From the NCBI GenBank assembly GCA_030549495.1, contig JAUIRK010000855.1:72001-136000 (forward strand): DNA of 64,000 bases, read 5' to 3'. The notes beneath the pieces are model-generated. The model did not search any database. It was not told the origin of the DNA and saw only the letters and a program-made list of their open reading frames with translations. Below are positions 47,306 through 58,448 of this stretch, piece after piece; the stretch's first letter is position 1; each line of letters starts with the position of its first letter. The stretch is from Nectonema munidae. Lineage: Eukaryota; Nematomorpha; Nectonematoida; Nectonematidae. The position numbers and the translations under genes are program-made.

Positions 47306-49983
47306 AATGAAATTCAGGACAAGAATCAAAATCAAATAAGTATTGTTAGCGAAGAACTGTATAACGAACGCCAAGCATGTCAACTACTTAGAGAAAAGCT
47401 GGCTTGCATTCGAGAAGATGAGACCAAAGGTGAAGAATTGAGCAAGTCAATAGCGGCACTCAAAGAATCTGCGGTTGAAAAGGATAGGCGAATTGAAATG
47501 TTATTGGCGTTGATTAGGCAGTTTAAAAGAAATACCTCACAAAATAGCGCGAGCACCAATTCCAACAATGCCATGAACCAAGTCTCAGGGCCGAATGCTG
47601 GAAATTTGTTTGTTTGCAGCAGCGTCGCCTCAGGCCATAGTGATTCAGATTCGATGGGACCTTTTGATGATGAGTCACATTCAAGATCTTCGGAATGGGA
47701 GGAAGAATTTGGCGCTGGCTCTACTTCTATCATTGATTTAGAAGAAAAGTATGTAAGTTTGCTAGAAGAACACAAAACCCTACAACACACTTTAATAGAA
47801 CTTCAAAGCAAGATGAATGCAAATAGCAGCGCCATATGTTCCTCTTCTAATAATTCTTCGTCTAGTTATAATGACGTAACAGACCACTTTGCCGCTGATT
47901 TTGCTGAAATGAATCCTGCAGAAATCAATAAACTGAAGTGCGAACTCATTGAGTCCAATTATAACATATGTGTTTTGAAGAATAAGCTTGATGCTAGTGT
48001 ATCTATTGCATATTGGAATAAAGAAAAGACAAAAATGGCGGAAATCAACGATAAATTACAGACAGAAGTAGTAGGATTGAAGTCAGTGTGCTTGAAGTTA
48101 GACTTGGAACTGAAAGAAGCTCAGGAACAAGTGGATTTGCTTGAATTTAGAATTGTTGAGTATGAGGAAATAAAAAAATCGAATAATATTGCGTATGACA
48201 TTGAAGTTCCTAAAAATTCAGACAAGTATGATAACGCTAAAAAAGATTTACTTTTCTGTGATAAAGCAACTGAAACACAGCAGTTCGATTCAGTATTCTC
48301 GAAGAAAGATTCCGACCTGACTCTTTTATTATCCTCTCACAACAAGAAATCTGCTTATTATAAAAAAAACGCTATTTTTTCCTCAATATCCACATCCTCT
48401 TCTCTGTCGTTCTCCTCTTTACAACCTTTTGAACTGAATGCCAATGAAAATGCGAATGGAGGCATGGACGATCAATATTCAGTTGGCTACATCATCAGTG
48501 TCACAAACAAAATCGCTACTTTGAAGGAAAAACTTGCTACTGTTTTAAATTTTACAGACAAAATTAAAGACAAACTTAAAGCTTACCAAAAAATGCAAGA
48601 ATTTTGTGAAACCAACTTTGATAAATTGAACACGCAACGAGATATGCTTTCTAGCAAGACCCAAGATATCATAACTGACTTGTGCCTTCAACAAGAAAGC
48701 AATATAGAGTTGTTGGAGAAATTGGATAAAATATATCAAGAGGCCGAATCTTATCCACATGACAAAGAAGATGATTTTCTTTGCTCAAATATGCTTTCTT
48801 CTCCCACAATCCTAAATGTATTCAAGGAAAGAGATGACAACAACAATGCAATGAGTGAAGAATTAATGATTCAAAAGCTGGAGGAGAAATATGAAGTACT
48901 GAAAGAAGAACATAAAAAGTGCCTGCAGTCACAAAATATTTTTCAGTATGAATTAACTAAATCTCAAGAAGAAAATAATATTCTGAAAAAGAATGTGGAA
49001 GTTTTAAATGACGAATGGAAAATGAAATTTGATCATTCTTTGCAAGAAAATATCAAAGAATTTGACACAAAGATAAAGATTTTGGAAAAAAAAGAGGGAG
49101 AATTGATCCAAGAAGTAAACTTAGGGCAAGAAACTATAAAGTATCTTTCTGAAAAATGTGAAATTGAAAACAAAAAAGGTGAAAATGCAGAAATTTTATA
49201 CAAAAAATCTGTCGACCAGCTGACAAAGACACAGGAAATGTATAAAGATTCTCTTGAAGAAATCGACACTTTAAGAATGAGTGTCAAGAGTTTCAAAACA
49301 AGACAAAAAGATTTTGATTGTAAATACGCAGAAGTTAAAAAGTCTGAAGAATTCTTGAAAGAAACCAATGTGGAACTAGAAAATCTCTTGATCTCACAAG
49401 AAAAAGAAAATAAGGAAAGAACAAGAAAAATTCATTTACTTCAAAAGAAAATGGAAACTGCTGAAACAACAGAATCTGCTTTAAAAGAACAAGTCAGGTT
49501 TCTCAAAGAAGAAATGTTTAAATTGGAGAAAGAATTCCTACAAAACTCAGACAAAATGCTTCATGAAAAAAACGTGAATCTTATGGATAAAATATATAAC
49601 TCTCTACAATCCCTGCTTGATGCTATTGCAAGTGAGAAGAAATACATTAAAGAAAAGATATCAGACATTCAAATGAAAGAATGCGCCTTTCTGGCAGAAA
49701 TTTCTTCAAAGTTAGATGTTGATGAAGAACACCTTATTTTGAAAAGTTTCATTTCCCAGTTGAATCAGCTGATGCTGATTGAATCAAAGTTAGAGTCTTT
49801 TGACTCTACCCTGAATGAAATAGAGTTCAAGATAAATCATTCAATCTCCAATACTTCCAATAGCTTTGATGTTACTGTTGAAAGTCTAAAAGAAGATATT
49901 GACAAAATTATAAGCAATAATGCGGGAATGATGAAGCTTTTTGAAGAATCTAGTGTTTCCAGCTTGCCTCTTCTTTATCTTCG
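47306..49983 (+). CDS. Coiled-coil gene, main 2.7-kb coding exon 8
   Basis: Open for 2,678 bp from TTTGATTATAG| to CTTCG|GTAAGA (phase 0 in, phase 2 out), about 892 residues. Exon residues 1-70 are coiled coil (EELYNERQACQLLREKLACI). About 70-145 is a Ser/Asn/acidic linker (SGHSDSDSMGPFDDESHSRS, SEWEEEF). Heptads resume at about 145 (LEEKYVSLLEEHKTLQ), another Ser run lies at about 357-371 (SSISTSSSLSFSSL), and a long rod follows from about 520 (LEEKYEVLKEEHKKCLQ) to about 760, then QLNQLMLIESKLESFDSTLN. Codon and residue composition is consistent throughout, so this is a real exon. No enzymatic motif. An antisense frame at 47380-47790 is a shadow. Confidence 0.92.
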
Positions 49984-52129
49984 GTAAGAATTTTTAGTCC
50001 AGCATATTTCGCATGGAGTCCTTTCTCCACTCAAAACTAAATTTTTAATTATTTCGTACTCACTTCTAAAATAACGGTTTACATGTTTTGTTAACTAAGA
50101 AATTACCTAGCTAAATAAATAACTAATTATCTAATTAACTGAAAATTAATGTTATTTCTAATTAAAACTATATTTATCATATTTTAATTATTTTAGTTTT
50201 ATTGAAAAATATTTTTAAAAAAGTTGTTCATAAATGTATTTTTTATTAAATTTTAAACTTATAAAAAGAAGTTTTATATTGGAAAAATCAAAAAATTGTT
50301 GATGATTAATTCATTAAAACATTTATACTTGTAAAAAATAAGTTATTTATCAGTATTTTTTATTTCTAAGATACACCAATTTATAAAATCTCATCCATTC
50401 ATTTTATACCAAATTTAAATTTAAGCTCCAGTACGGTTATTTTGACTGAAATAAATTTAAAGTCAGCATTCATCCTTCTGTATGAACCGAGCGTAGAATC
50501 TGTCGGACTAATTTTGAAGGCGTATCATCAGAAAAGTAGAACGTATATTTTGCAAAACTAAATTCAATCTTCTCATAGCTTTCCGAAATCCTAATTTTTA
50601 CATAAAAATGAAAAACTATGCGATGTATTTTCATGCTTTAACTATGTAGAATGAAAAATAAAAATTCATTTTCATTTGAATTACTTGATAACATTGAAAT
50701 ACAACGCCCTATTTTTGTTTCAACAAATACAAATTTTTAAAAAGATTTAGTTCTTATTTTGCTTTTTTGAATTTAATTTGCAATTAAAAGTCAATAAAGT
50801 GAATTTTGTTTTCTAATAAAACATTTTCTAAAACTCGTTAGTAGTGTGTAAATGGAGTTGGAATTATTACGTAAATAAAAATGAATTTTTAATTGACAAT
50901 TGAACTTTTTAAATTTATCCATTTTGTATAAATTTTGAATTTATTTAAATTTCTGGGTTAATAAAATATTAAGAGCTAATTTTTAATAAATTTGGAAATA
51001 GATTTTATATTTAGAAGATTATACGAAACTAAAAAATAAATTATTTCATTTTTATAATTATTTGTACAGAAAATTTATAATACAGGCAAGTTGCGAAAAA
51101 ATAAATTTAAGCGACCAAGTAATCAAAGTGATTATAGAATACATCCATTTGGCATTTAAAGTAAAATTTTAAAGTCGTTAGGTAAATTTTTATAGGCCAG
51201 TATACCTTTTGCAATTCCGTTGCACCCTTTTGCAATTCAAGAACACATATTTGGTATTCTGTTAACACGCTCAAATTTTTGTCTTATTTCTAAAATTAAA
51301 TCAAATTTATCTCCTTTCTTTTAAAGCTATTTCTTTTCTTGTAAATTCTTTCTAAACTACTTGATTGATGTCTGGAAGGTCATCAGATTGAGAAATGATT
51401 AAAAAGAAATAATCAAACAAATTTATTGAAGGACTGAAGTTTAAACTAACTCATCGCCAATTAACCCTTTGTGAATGTTTCTTGCTATTTCCAAAGATAA
51501 TTCTGACAGTCGCCATAATTGATTATCTTTATTGAGAACTCAATAACTTGAGATAAGTTATCTGCATTTATTTTGTTCAATACATTTTGACATTGTTTTT
51601 AATGTTGCAAAATGCATATTCAATAGACATTTTGAAGTGCATTTGAAGAGACACAATTACAAAATCGAAAATTTAAAATGTTTTAATGATTGAGAAAAGT
51701 GGATGAAGGAGTTTCTGCATAGTCATATTTTATATGCAAAAAACTTGCTAGCACCCGCCAAAATGTTTATGCACGGGCCTGCAAATACCGGCTTTCACTG
51801 GACGCTAAGTTTTCTTTCATTTTATATAAAACAAAAAACATTTGCTTAACTTTTCGATATTCAAAAGTTTTATTCGCACGAAACATCTTTATTAAAAAGA
51901 TTACGCACACTTTTTTTCATGTTTCTATAATAAGAAAAACGTTGTTTACAGAAGGAAATTTTTTAAAATCTAGGCCCGTGGTCGGATCACAAATATCAAC
52001 TTTTGAACCTAACTATTCAAGAAGGTTCATTTCCATTACAAAATTAGAACTATTTTGTAATTAGAGAGGCTATATAATGTTGTTTTTGTGTTTAAATGAT
52101 GTATACTTTTTGTTGTATCTGTTTGCAGA
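49984..52129 (+). other. Intron of the coiled-coil gene, first part
   Basis: Very AT-rich. I see no gene, transposon end or tandem array that can be supported. Confidence 0.5.
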
Positions 52130-53450
52130 TTAATTAGGCAATTTGTCTCGAAAGAACTAAAATATAAAATGGATTTCAAAAAAAAGTTTCTGCAGAAAAA
52201 GTAAATTCAGCCTCTCATATTTGGATGAATAATATAAAAAGAAAACAAAGCGACGTTCAAATATTCCAGAAATTAAAGAAGAATTTGACTTGTTGATGTG
52301 TAAGCTCCCTTTAAATAAAAATATTGTTGGTAGATTTATAGGACTTTTAGGCCAAATAAAAAGTAAATCTGTTCGTGTGAAAAAAATTTCAGAAGAACTT
52401 CTAAATCTTTGGCAAAAGTTTAATTTTCCTTTTTTTATCCAAAGAACAAGTTGTTTCTAAAATTGATAAATTAATAGAAAACTTTAAGTTTTAAACTTTG
52501 AAAGTATAAAAAGAGATATAATGAAGAATATGAAAAAAATCTTACATCTGTATTTGACATAACTAAAAGGGCAGGTTTATGGCTTTGTAAAAAAGACAAA
52601 GATTTTTATCTTCAGCAAATTAATTCTGAAGGACAAATTGGATATACAACAAAAAAGTTGCACCTTTCACCCTTCAACGATTAAAAAATGTTTTCTCGTC
52701 ATCAAAAATTTAAGCTCAGAGTTTTGATATTTCCGGTGAAAAAGAAAGATCAGATAAAGATTCGAAGTATAAAGAAAAATTTGTTTCTCCAAAAAAGTAT
52801 CAAAAAAATAAAACTGCTGTCAAAGTGTGTTCAGAAGTAGGTTTATCGACTAGAAAACGAACAGTTTTCAAGAGCTTATCTGATCAAGGATGGAACTTTC
52901 CTACCCTATCTCAAACGCAATTTGGCGTGAATTGATGAAGAATTTAAAGAAAACAAAACAAGTTGTTCTATTTTATAAATAAAGAAAAATTTTGTTTGTA
53001 TTTTGATGGAAAGAAAATTAATAACCAGGAATACCAAGTTGTTTCTTTGAATAATAATTCCAAAAGGATTCTTTACCTTGGCGAAACAGGACCTGCACAA
53101 AACATATTTGCCACTTTGCAAAATATAACGCTTGAAAGAGTATTGGTATGATTATTTCTGATATCACTGCAGTAAATACGGGTCGAAAAAATGGTGCTAT
53201 TGCTAAACGTTTTGAACAATTTGAAAAAAAAACTTAAAAAACAAAGGGACAGACAAGATATAATATTTAGCAAGATATCCCTATAAGGCCTTAGCGTTGC
53301 TAAGAAAGGAGCTTAACTTTTGACATGATTTAAGGCCTGAACCTTAGGAACTTGGTTAAAAGGAGGTGTAGATTAAGTTGTAGGACAAAATTTTAAAGGA
53401 ATTGTGAATGTTTGGCCTGCAGAAGGGTGCGACGTAACTGAAAATGGTAT
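52130..53450 (+). pseudogene. Decayed copy of an unclassified invertebrate repeat-borne gene (family B)
   Basis: The + strand preserves, across frames, KTAVKVCSEVGLSTRKRTVF and SLSDQGW (about 52808-52895), then KFCLYFDGKKINNQEYQVVS (about 52988-53045), ILYLGETGPAQNIFATLQNI, and ISDITAVNTGRKNGAIAKRF (about 53158-53215). I recall this as a multi-copy family in arthropods and Hydra with the signature 'YFDGRKD...' and 'SDTTAVNTGRKNG'. The hallmark 'D..NTG..NG' block suggests a transposase-like core, but I cannot name the class. The copy is broken many times. An upstream segment (52140-52800) of Lys-rich sequence probably belongs to it. Confidence 0.55.
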
Positions 53451-54000
53451 ATAAGTCAGCTTATGTTACCCCTACTTATAATATATATATATAAAGTATT
53501 TTCATTTTAAATATATAAAAATATTGAAATATCTTTTAATTTTTTTTATAAAAATGTATATTTCGTATCATTTTAAAATGTTAGAAAGTTTCGGTATGAA
53601 GTAACACTACAAATTAGTTTACGTTTCTACTAATAGAAATACGAATTTTACATTTTAGCCGGAAATAAAAATAAGATTAATTTTAAGCCCGAAAATGTTG
53701 TTATCTCGTATGATACGACCTTGGGCTAGAGATTATTTCCTAGAAAGTCACATGATCCTCACCTAAAGTATTTGACTAGCCAGTGCACGAGTTTCAGTGA
53801 CGGTCCTCAATCCCATTACCCTGTAGCTGATTCGTTCAGTAACGGTGATTTCTTGCCTAAACACCATTTTAAAATATAATCGTATAGAATGCGGTAGTTA
53901 CACATTTTACAATTACATCACATTTTTCTATTTTACTATGAAAGAATTTTTCCTTGAAATTTATCTGCATATGATTCGATGCCGATTTTTAGAGATTTTT
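53451..54000. other. Intronic sequence, nothing recognised
   Basis: AT-rich with a TATATATATATA stretch at about 53485. A more balanced patch at 53.7-53.85 kb has no identity I can support. Confidence 0.35.
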
Positions 54001-54150
54001 CTCTTTTTTTTATTGTTGGTATCACATCCAAGGGAAGGATATAATTCCATAGCTGAACAGATGGTAATGATAGTCACGATCCAGAATCGAACCAGACCTT
54101 CTGAATCGATACCCCACCCTCCTGCCACTAGACCATCTGCAATAGAGGCC
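54001..54150 (-). mobile_element. tRNA-derived SINE (family S2)
   Basis: Read on the minus strand from 54150, TGGTCTAGTGGCAGG is a near-perfect A box and GGTTCGATTC a near-perfect B box about 35 bp later. A short body (CAGCTATGGAATTATATCC) and an A-rich tail (54003-54011) follow. The head resembles a tRNA but cannot close a proper acceptor stem, so a SINE is the better call. It is different in sequence from the SINE at 37993. Confidence 0.75.
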
Positions 54151-54855
54151 TTTTTATATTTACCGTGCCAAAGAAGTGTTCCTCTTGGCATTTCTCGCTC
54201 TGTCCATCCGTATGTTAGGGGCCGGAATGATACACTAGCATGGTCGGAAGCAGGAATTTTTGAAGGGGAGTGCGAATACTGGAAAATTTAATACTATTTA
54301 AAAAAGCCTCACATTCTGTTTTCAAACATTATATTTTTTCCAATAATAAAACCATATGTGAACTGAAGGAATTTTATTTTACAATTAAAAAATTAAACTT
54401 GAATAAACTATACGGATATAGTTGATTTAATGAGAGCTTGTAAAGCTTGACTACTTTGAAGTGATGGAAGATGTAAGAAATTCACAATACCACGTAAGTG
54501 TAAGTAATAGTTTAATCATTTATTCTATCTTGATTCTGTCATTAAAATTTGTTCTCTGATGCTACGAGGTGGCGGATGAATGCTTTGCCCCTCCATGGTT
54601 GCGCACCGGTATACTAGAAATGCAGTATCTGCATTTAGGATTTCAATCTTAAGAACTGCTTAGAAATGAGGATATCTTTTTTCAACTAATTTTAATTTAC
54701 CCCTAGCGAATTTATGTATGAAATAATTTTATTTTTTGTATAAACATTCTAATGGAACTAACGAGAGCTATGCCACATGTTATTATTTTTTATGTACTTA
54801 TAATTTGTAATTGAATGATAATAAATTACCTTATTTTCAACATTCTTTTCATTAG
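54151..54855 (+). other. Intron end before coding exon 9
   Basis: Contains a more GC-balanced patch (54150-54250 and around 54580) without recognisable features and ends in CATTCTTTTCATTAG. Confidence 0.45.
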
Positions 54856-55294
54856 AGAAAGGTACGATCAATTGGTAAGAGAATTGAATTGTGTTGAAAA
54901 TGAGCTCAGAAATCATTCTAAAGATGCAATAGATTCAAAGAATATAAATTTGCTAGAAAAAAAATTGCAAGTTCTCAAATTCAGTGAAAAAAGCTTGAAT
55001 GAGTGCATAAACACCCTTGACAACGCAGAAAAAAGACTCGCCAAGAGCATTGACGCCAAAAACTACCATCTGATCTCTAAAGAAGTTTCTTTATTGCACA
55101 AGCTAAACATTTCCCCACTTGTGAATAATGAGGGTTCATCATGCGATGCCTTCAGCAAAGATGGGCTGAATGAAAAGAAGAAGCTTTTTATGCAGTTGTC
55201 CACAGCAAACCAACAAGGCCATCTCTTGCTCAAAGATTTGGAAGATCGAATTCAAAAATTGACTCAAGAGAATGAACGCCTAAAAAGAAATAAT
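54856..55294 (+). CDS. Coiled-coil gene, coding exon 9
   Basis: Acceptor CATTCTTTTCATTAG, donor AATAAT|GTAAGA, 439 bp. The first base completes an Arg codon split with the exon ending at 49983, exactly as the phases demand. It encodes ERYDQLVRELNCVENELRNH, NINLLEKKLQVLKFSEKSLN, CINTLDNAEKRLAKS, then a less helical VNNEGSSCDAFSKDG and a return to coiled coil (LLLKDLEDRIQKLTQENERL). Ends in phase 0. The open frame extends upstream of the acceptor into intron (MIINYLIFNILF), which is not protein. Confidence 0.9.
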
Positions 55295-56205
55295 GTAAGA
55301 TAAATTTTTTTTAAAGTTATGCAATACAGCGACTAACTCATGAGTAAAATTTGTGACTCCACAAGTGTCCTAATGACGAAAGACCCCTAAATAATGTATT
55401 TATCGTAACATGTTTAATAAATCAAGGTTTAATTAATGGAGAGCTATTCTTAACTAATATTTATTTCCATTTTGTAAAGGAGTTAAAACGTTCTTTGAGT
55501 TAGCATTAATTGCAAATGTTTCTTTATTCTCGTTAAATATGATCTAAATATTTAATGGACTATTGTAATTTAGCGAATAAAGTTTGAATGTTTTTCTTTT
55601 TTTGAAATTGATCTAACTTCTTGATTCTTGAACCGTTTTAGTGTAGAAATACTGGATGCAGAGAATGAACATTCTTAATATTTCTGCGGTTCAAAAAAAG
55701 TTTTTTACTCATCACTTAAGTGCATTGTAGTGTATTCTTAATTAGTATATTTGGGTTGCATATACCTGTTAATTAAATCTAGTAGGTAGTATATTGAGAG
55801 TACTTGCTTTGAATTCGTTGAGAGCATTTAGGTGTGCCGAGTTGCCATTTCAAAATTCTAATTTTCCAATCCCGAGTTTGTCGACATGAGAGAAAGCACC
55901 CACGCTGTTCGTCAAAAATATGCACTTTCTATCTACTTAGTTACTTTTTTGATTAGTTATTTGGATTCATTTGTATAATGTAATCGGAATTAATAAGGAT
56001 ACATTTACTTTTAAATATAAAAAATCGCCTCCCTACTTTTAAAAACATAAGCTTATCAGCTTTCAAAGCAGTAAGTAATAATAAACACTTTTTAAAAAAA
56101 ATTAGAATTTTTTTTGAGATTAGATGTATGTCATTGGTTATTCATTTTTTAAAAATTCATTTTTATAGAACCACGCAGTTAGCAAGAGTATTCAATGCCA
56201 AACAA
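55295..56205 (+). other. Intron of the coiled-coil gene
   Basis: AT-rich, no gene or repeat boundary recognised. Confidence 0.5.
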
Positions 56206-56389
56206 TTCCAGCAGAAAAGCACTCTAAGGTTAGGTTTTATGATGTATTCATTATTTTATTCGTTCAAGTTAGGGTTAGGGTTAGGTTATTTATTTTTAAA
56301 TAACCCTAACCCTAACCCTAACCCTTCCAGCAGAAAAGCACTCTAAGGTTAGGTTTTATGATGTATTCATTATTTTATTCGTTCAAGTT
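56206..56389. repeat. Inverted telomere-type repeats between perfect 65-bp direct duplicates
   Basis: A 65-bp sequence at 56206-56270 (from TTCCAGCAGAAAAGC to CGTTCAAGTT) recurs without a difference at 56325-56389. The 54 bp between them are (TTAGGG)n-type repeats running into their own inverse (CCCTAA)n through an AT loop (TATTTATTTTTAAATA), so the insert can fold into a hairpin. This looks like an insertion with a long target duplication or a repaired break. Confidence 0.9.
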
Positions 56390-56707
56390 TTCTATTATCC
56401 AAAATATTTTTCCATCTTTAGTCCCTTTATAAATGTGTTTATTTATTATTATTAATGAAAAATGTAAAAGAACTTCACTTTAAATAGACATTGATTGGCG
56501 CAAGTGCACCTAAAAAGGTTCATTATATGAATGAATTTTTTCCTCATACCATTCCATTTTCAGTCGTGATCGCATATTTGAACGAAAGACACCTGGTCGG
56601 ACACACATTTGTCCGAAAAACATTTTAACAAATCAAACAGACATTTGACCGCCCAAAACTTTTGCCAAACAGACATTTTGTCGAAATACATCAATTTAGA
56701 ATGGTGT

Positions 56708-56732
56708 ATTATTATTATTATTATTATTTATT
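56708..56732. repeat. (TTA)n microsatellite
   Basis: About seven TTA/ATT units just upstream of the minisatellite. They are followed by GTCTCTCGCTTCGCTCGAGA, an imperfect palindrome. Confidence 0.7.
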
Positions 56733-56810
56733 AGTAGACGGTCCCTGTGTTTGTCTCTCGCTTCGCTCGAGACGTAGGATTCTAAATCTCAAAAAGCTAG
56801 GACGCGTGAA

Positions 56811-57890
56811 TTATAGGACGTGTGACAGATCATTGGTACCTTTAATCTAGGACGTGTGACAGATCATTGGTACCTTTAATCTAGGACGTGTGAAAGATCA
56901 TTGGTACCCCTGTGATTCTAGGTCCAGTTAAAGATCATTGATACCCCTAATAATCATTAAATCTTCTACAAAGATCATTGGTACCCCTTATTCTAATCAT
57001 TGATATCGCCCGTGTTAAAGATCATTGGTACCGCGTGATTCTAGGTCCAGTTAAAGATCATTGGTACCGCGTGATTCTAGGTCCAGTTAAAGATCATTGG
57101 TACCGCGTGATTCTAGGTCCAGTTAAAGATCATTGGTACCGCGTGATTCTAGGTCCAGTTAAAGATCATTGGTACCGCGTGATTCTAGGTCCAGTTAAAG
57201 ATCATTGGTACCGCGTGATTCTAGGTCCAGTTAAAGATCATCGGTACCGCGTGATCCTAGGTCTAGTTAAAGATCATTGGTACCGCGTGATCCTAGGTCC
57301 TGTGAAAAATCATTGGTACCGCGTGATTCTAGGTCCAGTTAAAGATAATTGGTACCGCGTGATCCTAGGTCCTGTGAAAGATCATTGGTACCCCCGTGAT
57401 TCTAGGTTCCATTAAATATCATTGGTACCGAAATTCTAGGTACACTCAAAAAATCATTGGTACCTGGATTATAGATACCGTCAATGAACCCGTAAAGATC
57501 ATTGGTACCGCTGTAAAGATCATAAGTACCCGTAAAGATCATAGGTACCTCCGTAAAGATCATAGGTACCCCCGTAAAGATCATTGGTACCCACGTAAAA
57601 GATCATTGGTACCCACGTAAAAGATCATTGGTACCCACGTAAAAGATCATTGGTACCCACGTAAAAGATCATTGGTACCTACGTAAAAGATCATTGGTAC
57701 CCAAGTAAAAGATCATTTGGTACCCCCGTAAAGATCATTTGGTACCCCCGTAAAGATCATTTGGTACCCCCGTAAAGATCATTTGGTACCCCCGTAAAGA
57801 TCATTTGGTACCCCCGTAAAGATCATTTGGTACCCGGCGTAAAGATCATTTGTACGCCCGTAGATTGTTATTCCCCTGAAAGATCATTGG
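56811..57890. repeat. Minisatellite with conserved core AAAGATCATTGGTACC and shifting unit length
   Basis: Three blocks share the core. At 56811-56930 the units are about 35 bp with CTAGGACGTGTGACA. At about 56931-57420 some twelve to thirteen 36-bp units carry the spacer GCGTGATTCTAGGTCCAGTT, with a few point variants (GATCCTAGG, CCTGTG). At about 57490-57890 some eighteen units of 20-24 bp carry spacer CCCGTA or CCACGTA, and a T is inserted in the core (ATCATTTGG) from about 57712. Because 36 is a multiple of three, the middle block is open in one frame as repeats of VKDHWYRVILGP. I regard this as a by-product, not a gene. Confidence 0.95.
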
Positions 57891-57957
57891 TACCCACAAA
57901 TGTAAAACATGAAATTTAGTATATAAAATCTAAGAGATCTTTACTTATTTTAAAATA

Positions 57958-58448
57958 TAATAATATAATAATAATAATTTATTCATTTACACAAGAGCAA
58001 AATTACATGAGGAATAAAGGACTTCATAAATTTATACACACATTCATTTAAATAAGAGAAAAAAAAAATGATAAATCTTTAGAAAACTGCAAATTTCCAT
58101 CACCTGAATGACGAAAAAATTTATTCAATGAAGAGTTTGAAGGTTATATATATTCAATTCACTGAAGATCACTTTAGAGGAGAGAAGACAAAGGGATAAA
58201 ACTATCCATCGAGATGACTGGTCTCCAAAGTTTATATTACACATATTTAAAAAAAAAACAGAGGGAAAAAAAGACAGCAATAATGAAAATATTTTTTACA
58301 TATTGAGATTATTTAATATGTTACATATATATATATATAATATGTATATACAGCCTAAAAATGATAAATAATATTTAATTTAATGTATTGTTATTATATA
58401 AAATTTTATATTTGGATATATTTAAAAGAGAAGAAAAGTGTAGTGAAG
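57958..58448 (-). mobile_element. 3' untranslated region and tail of the CR1/L2-like LINE
   Basis: Downstream of the RT stop the minus strand is non-coding and AT-rich, and ends with CTCTTGTGTAAATGAATAAA followed by (TTA/ATT)n at 57958-57980. A short simple-sequence tail instead of poly(A) fits L2/CR1-type elements. A TATATATATATA stretch lies at about 58328. Confidence 0.7.

Noticed and set aside
47380-47790. 136-codon frame antisense to the main exon
   Set aside because: Shadow of the strongly coding sense strand; low-information Ser/Leu sequence.
54060-54150. tRNA gene on the minus strand
   Set aside because: A and B boxes are good but the acceptor arms do not pair, and a SINE body with A-rich tail follows.
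56978-57415. 145-codon repetitive frame (VKDHWYRVILGP repeats)
   Set aside because: A direct result of 36-bp minisatellite units being a multiple of three.
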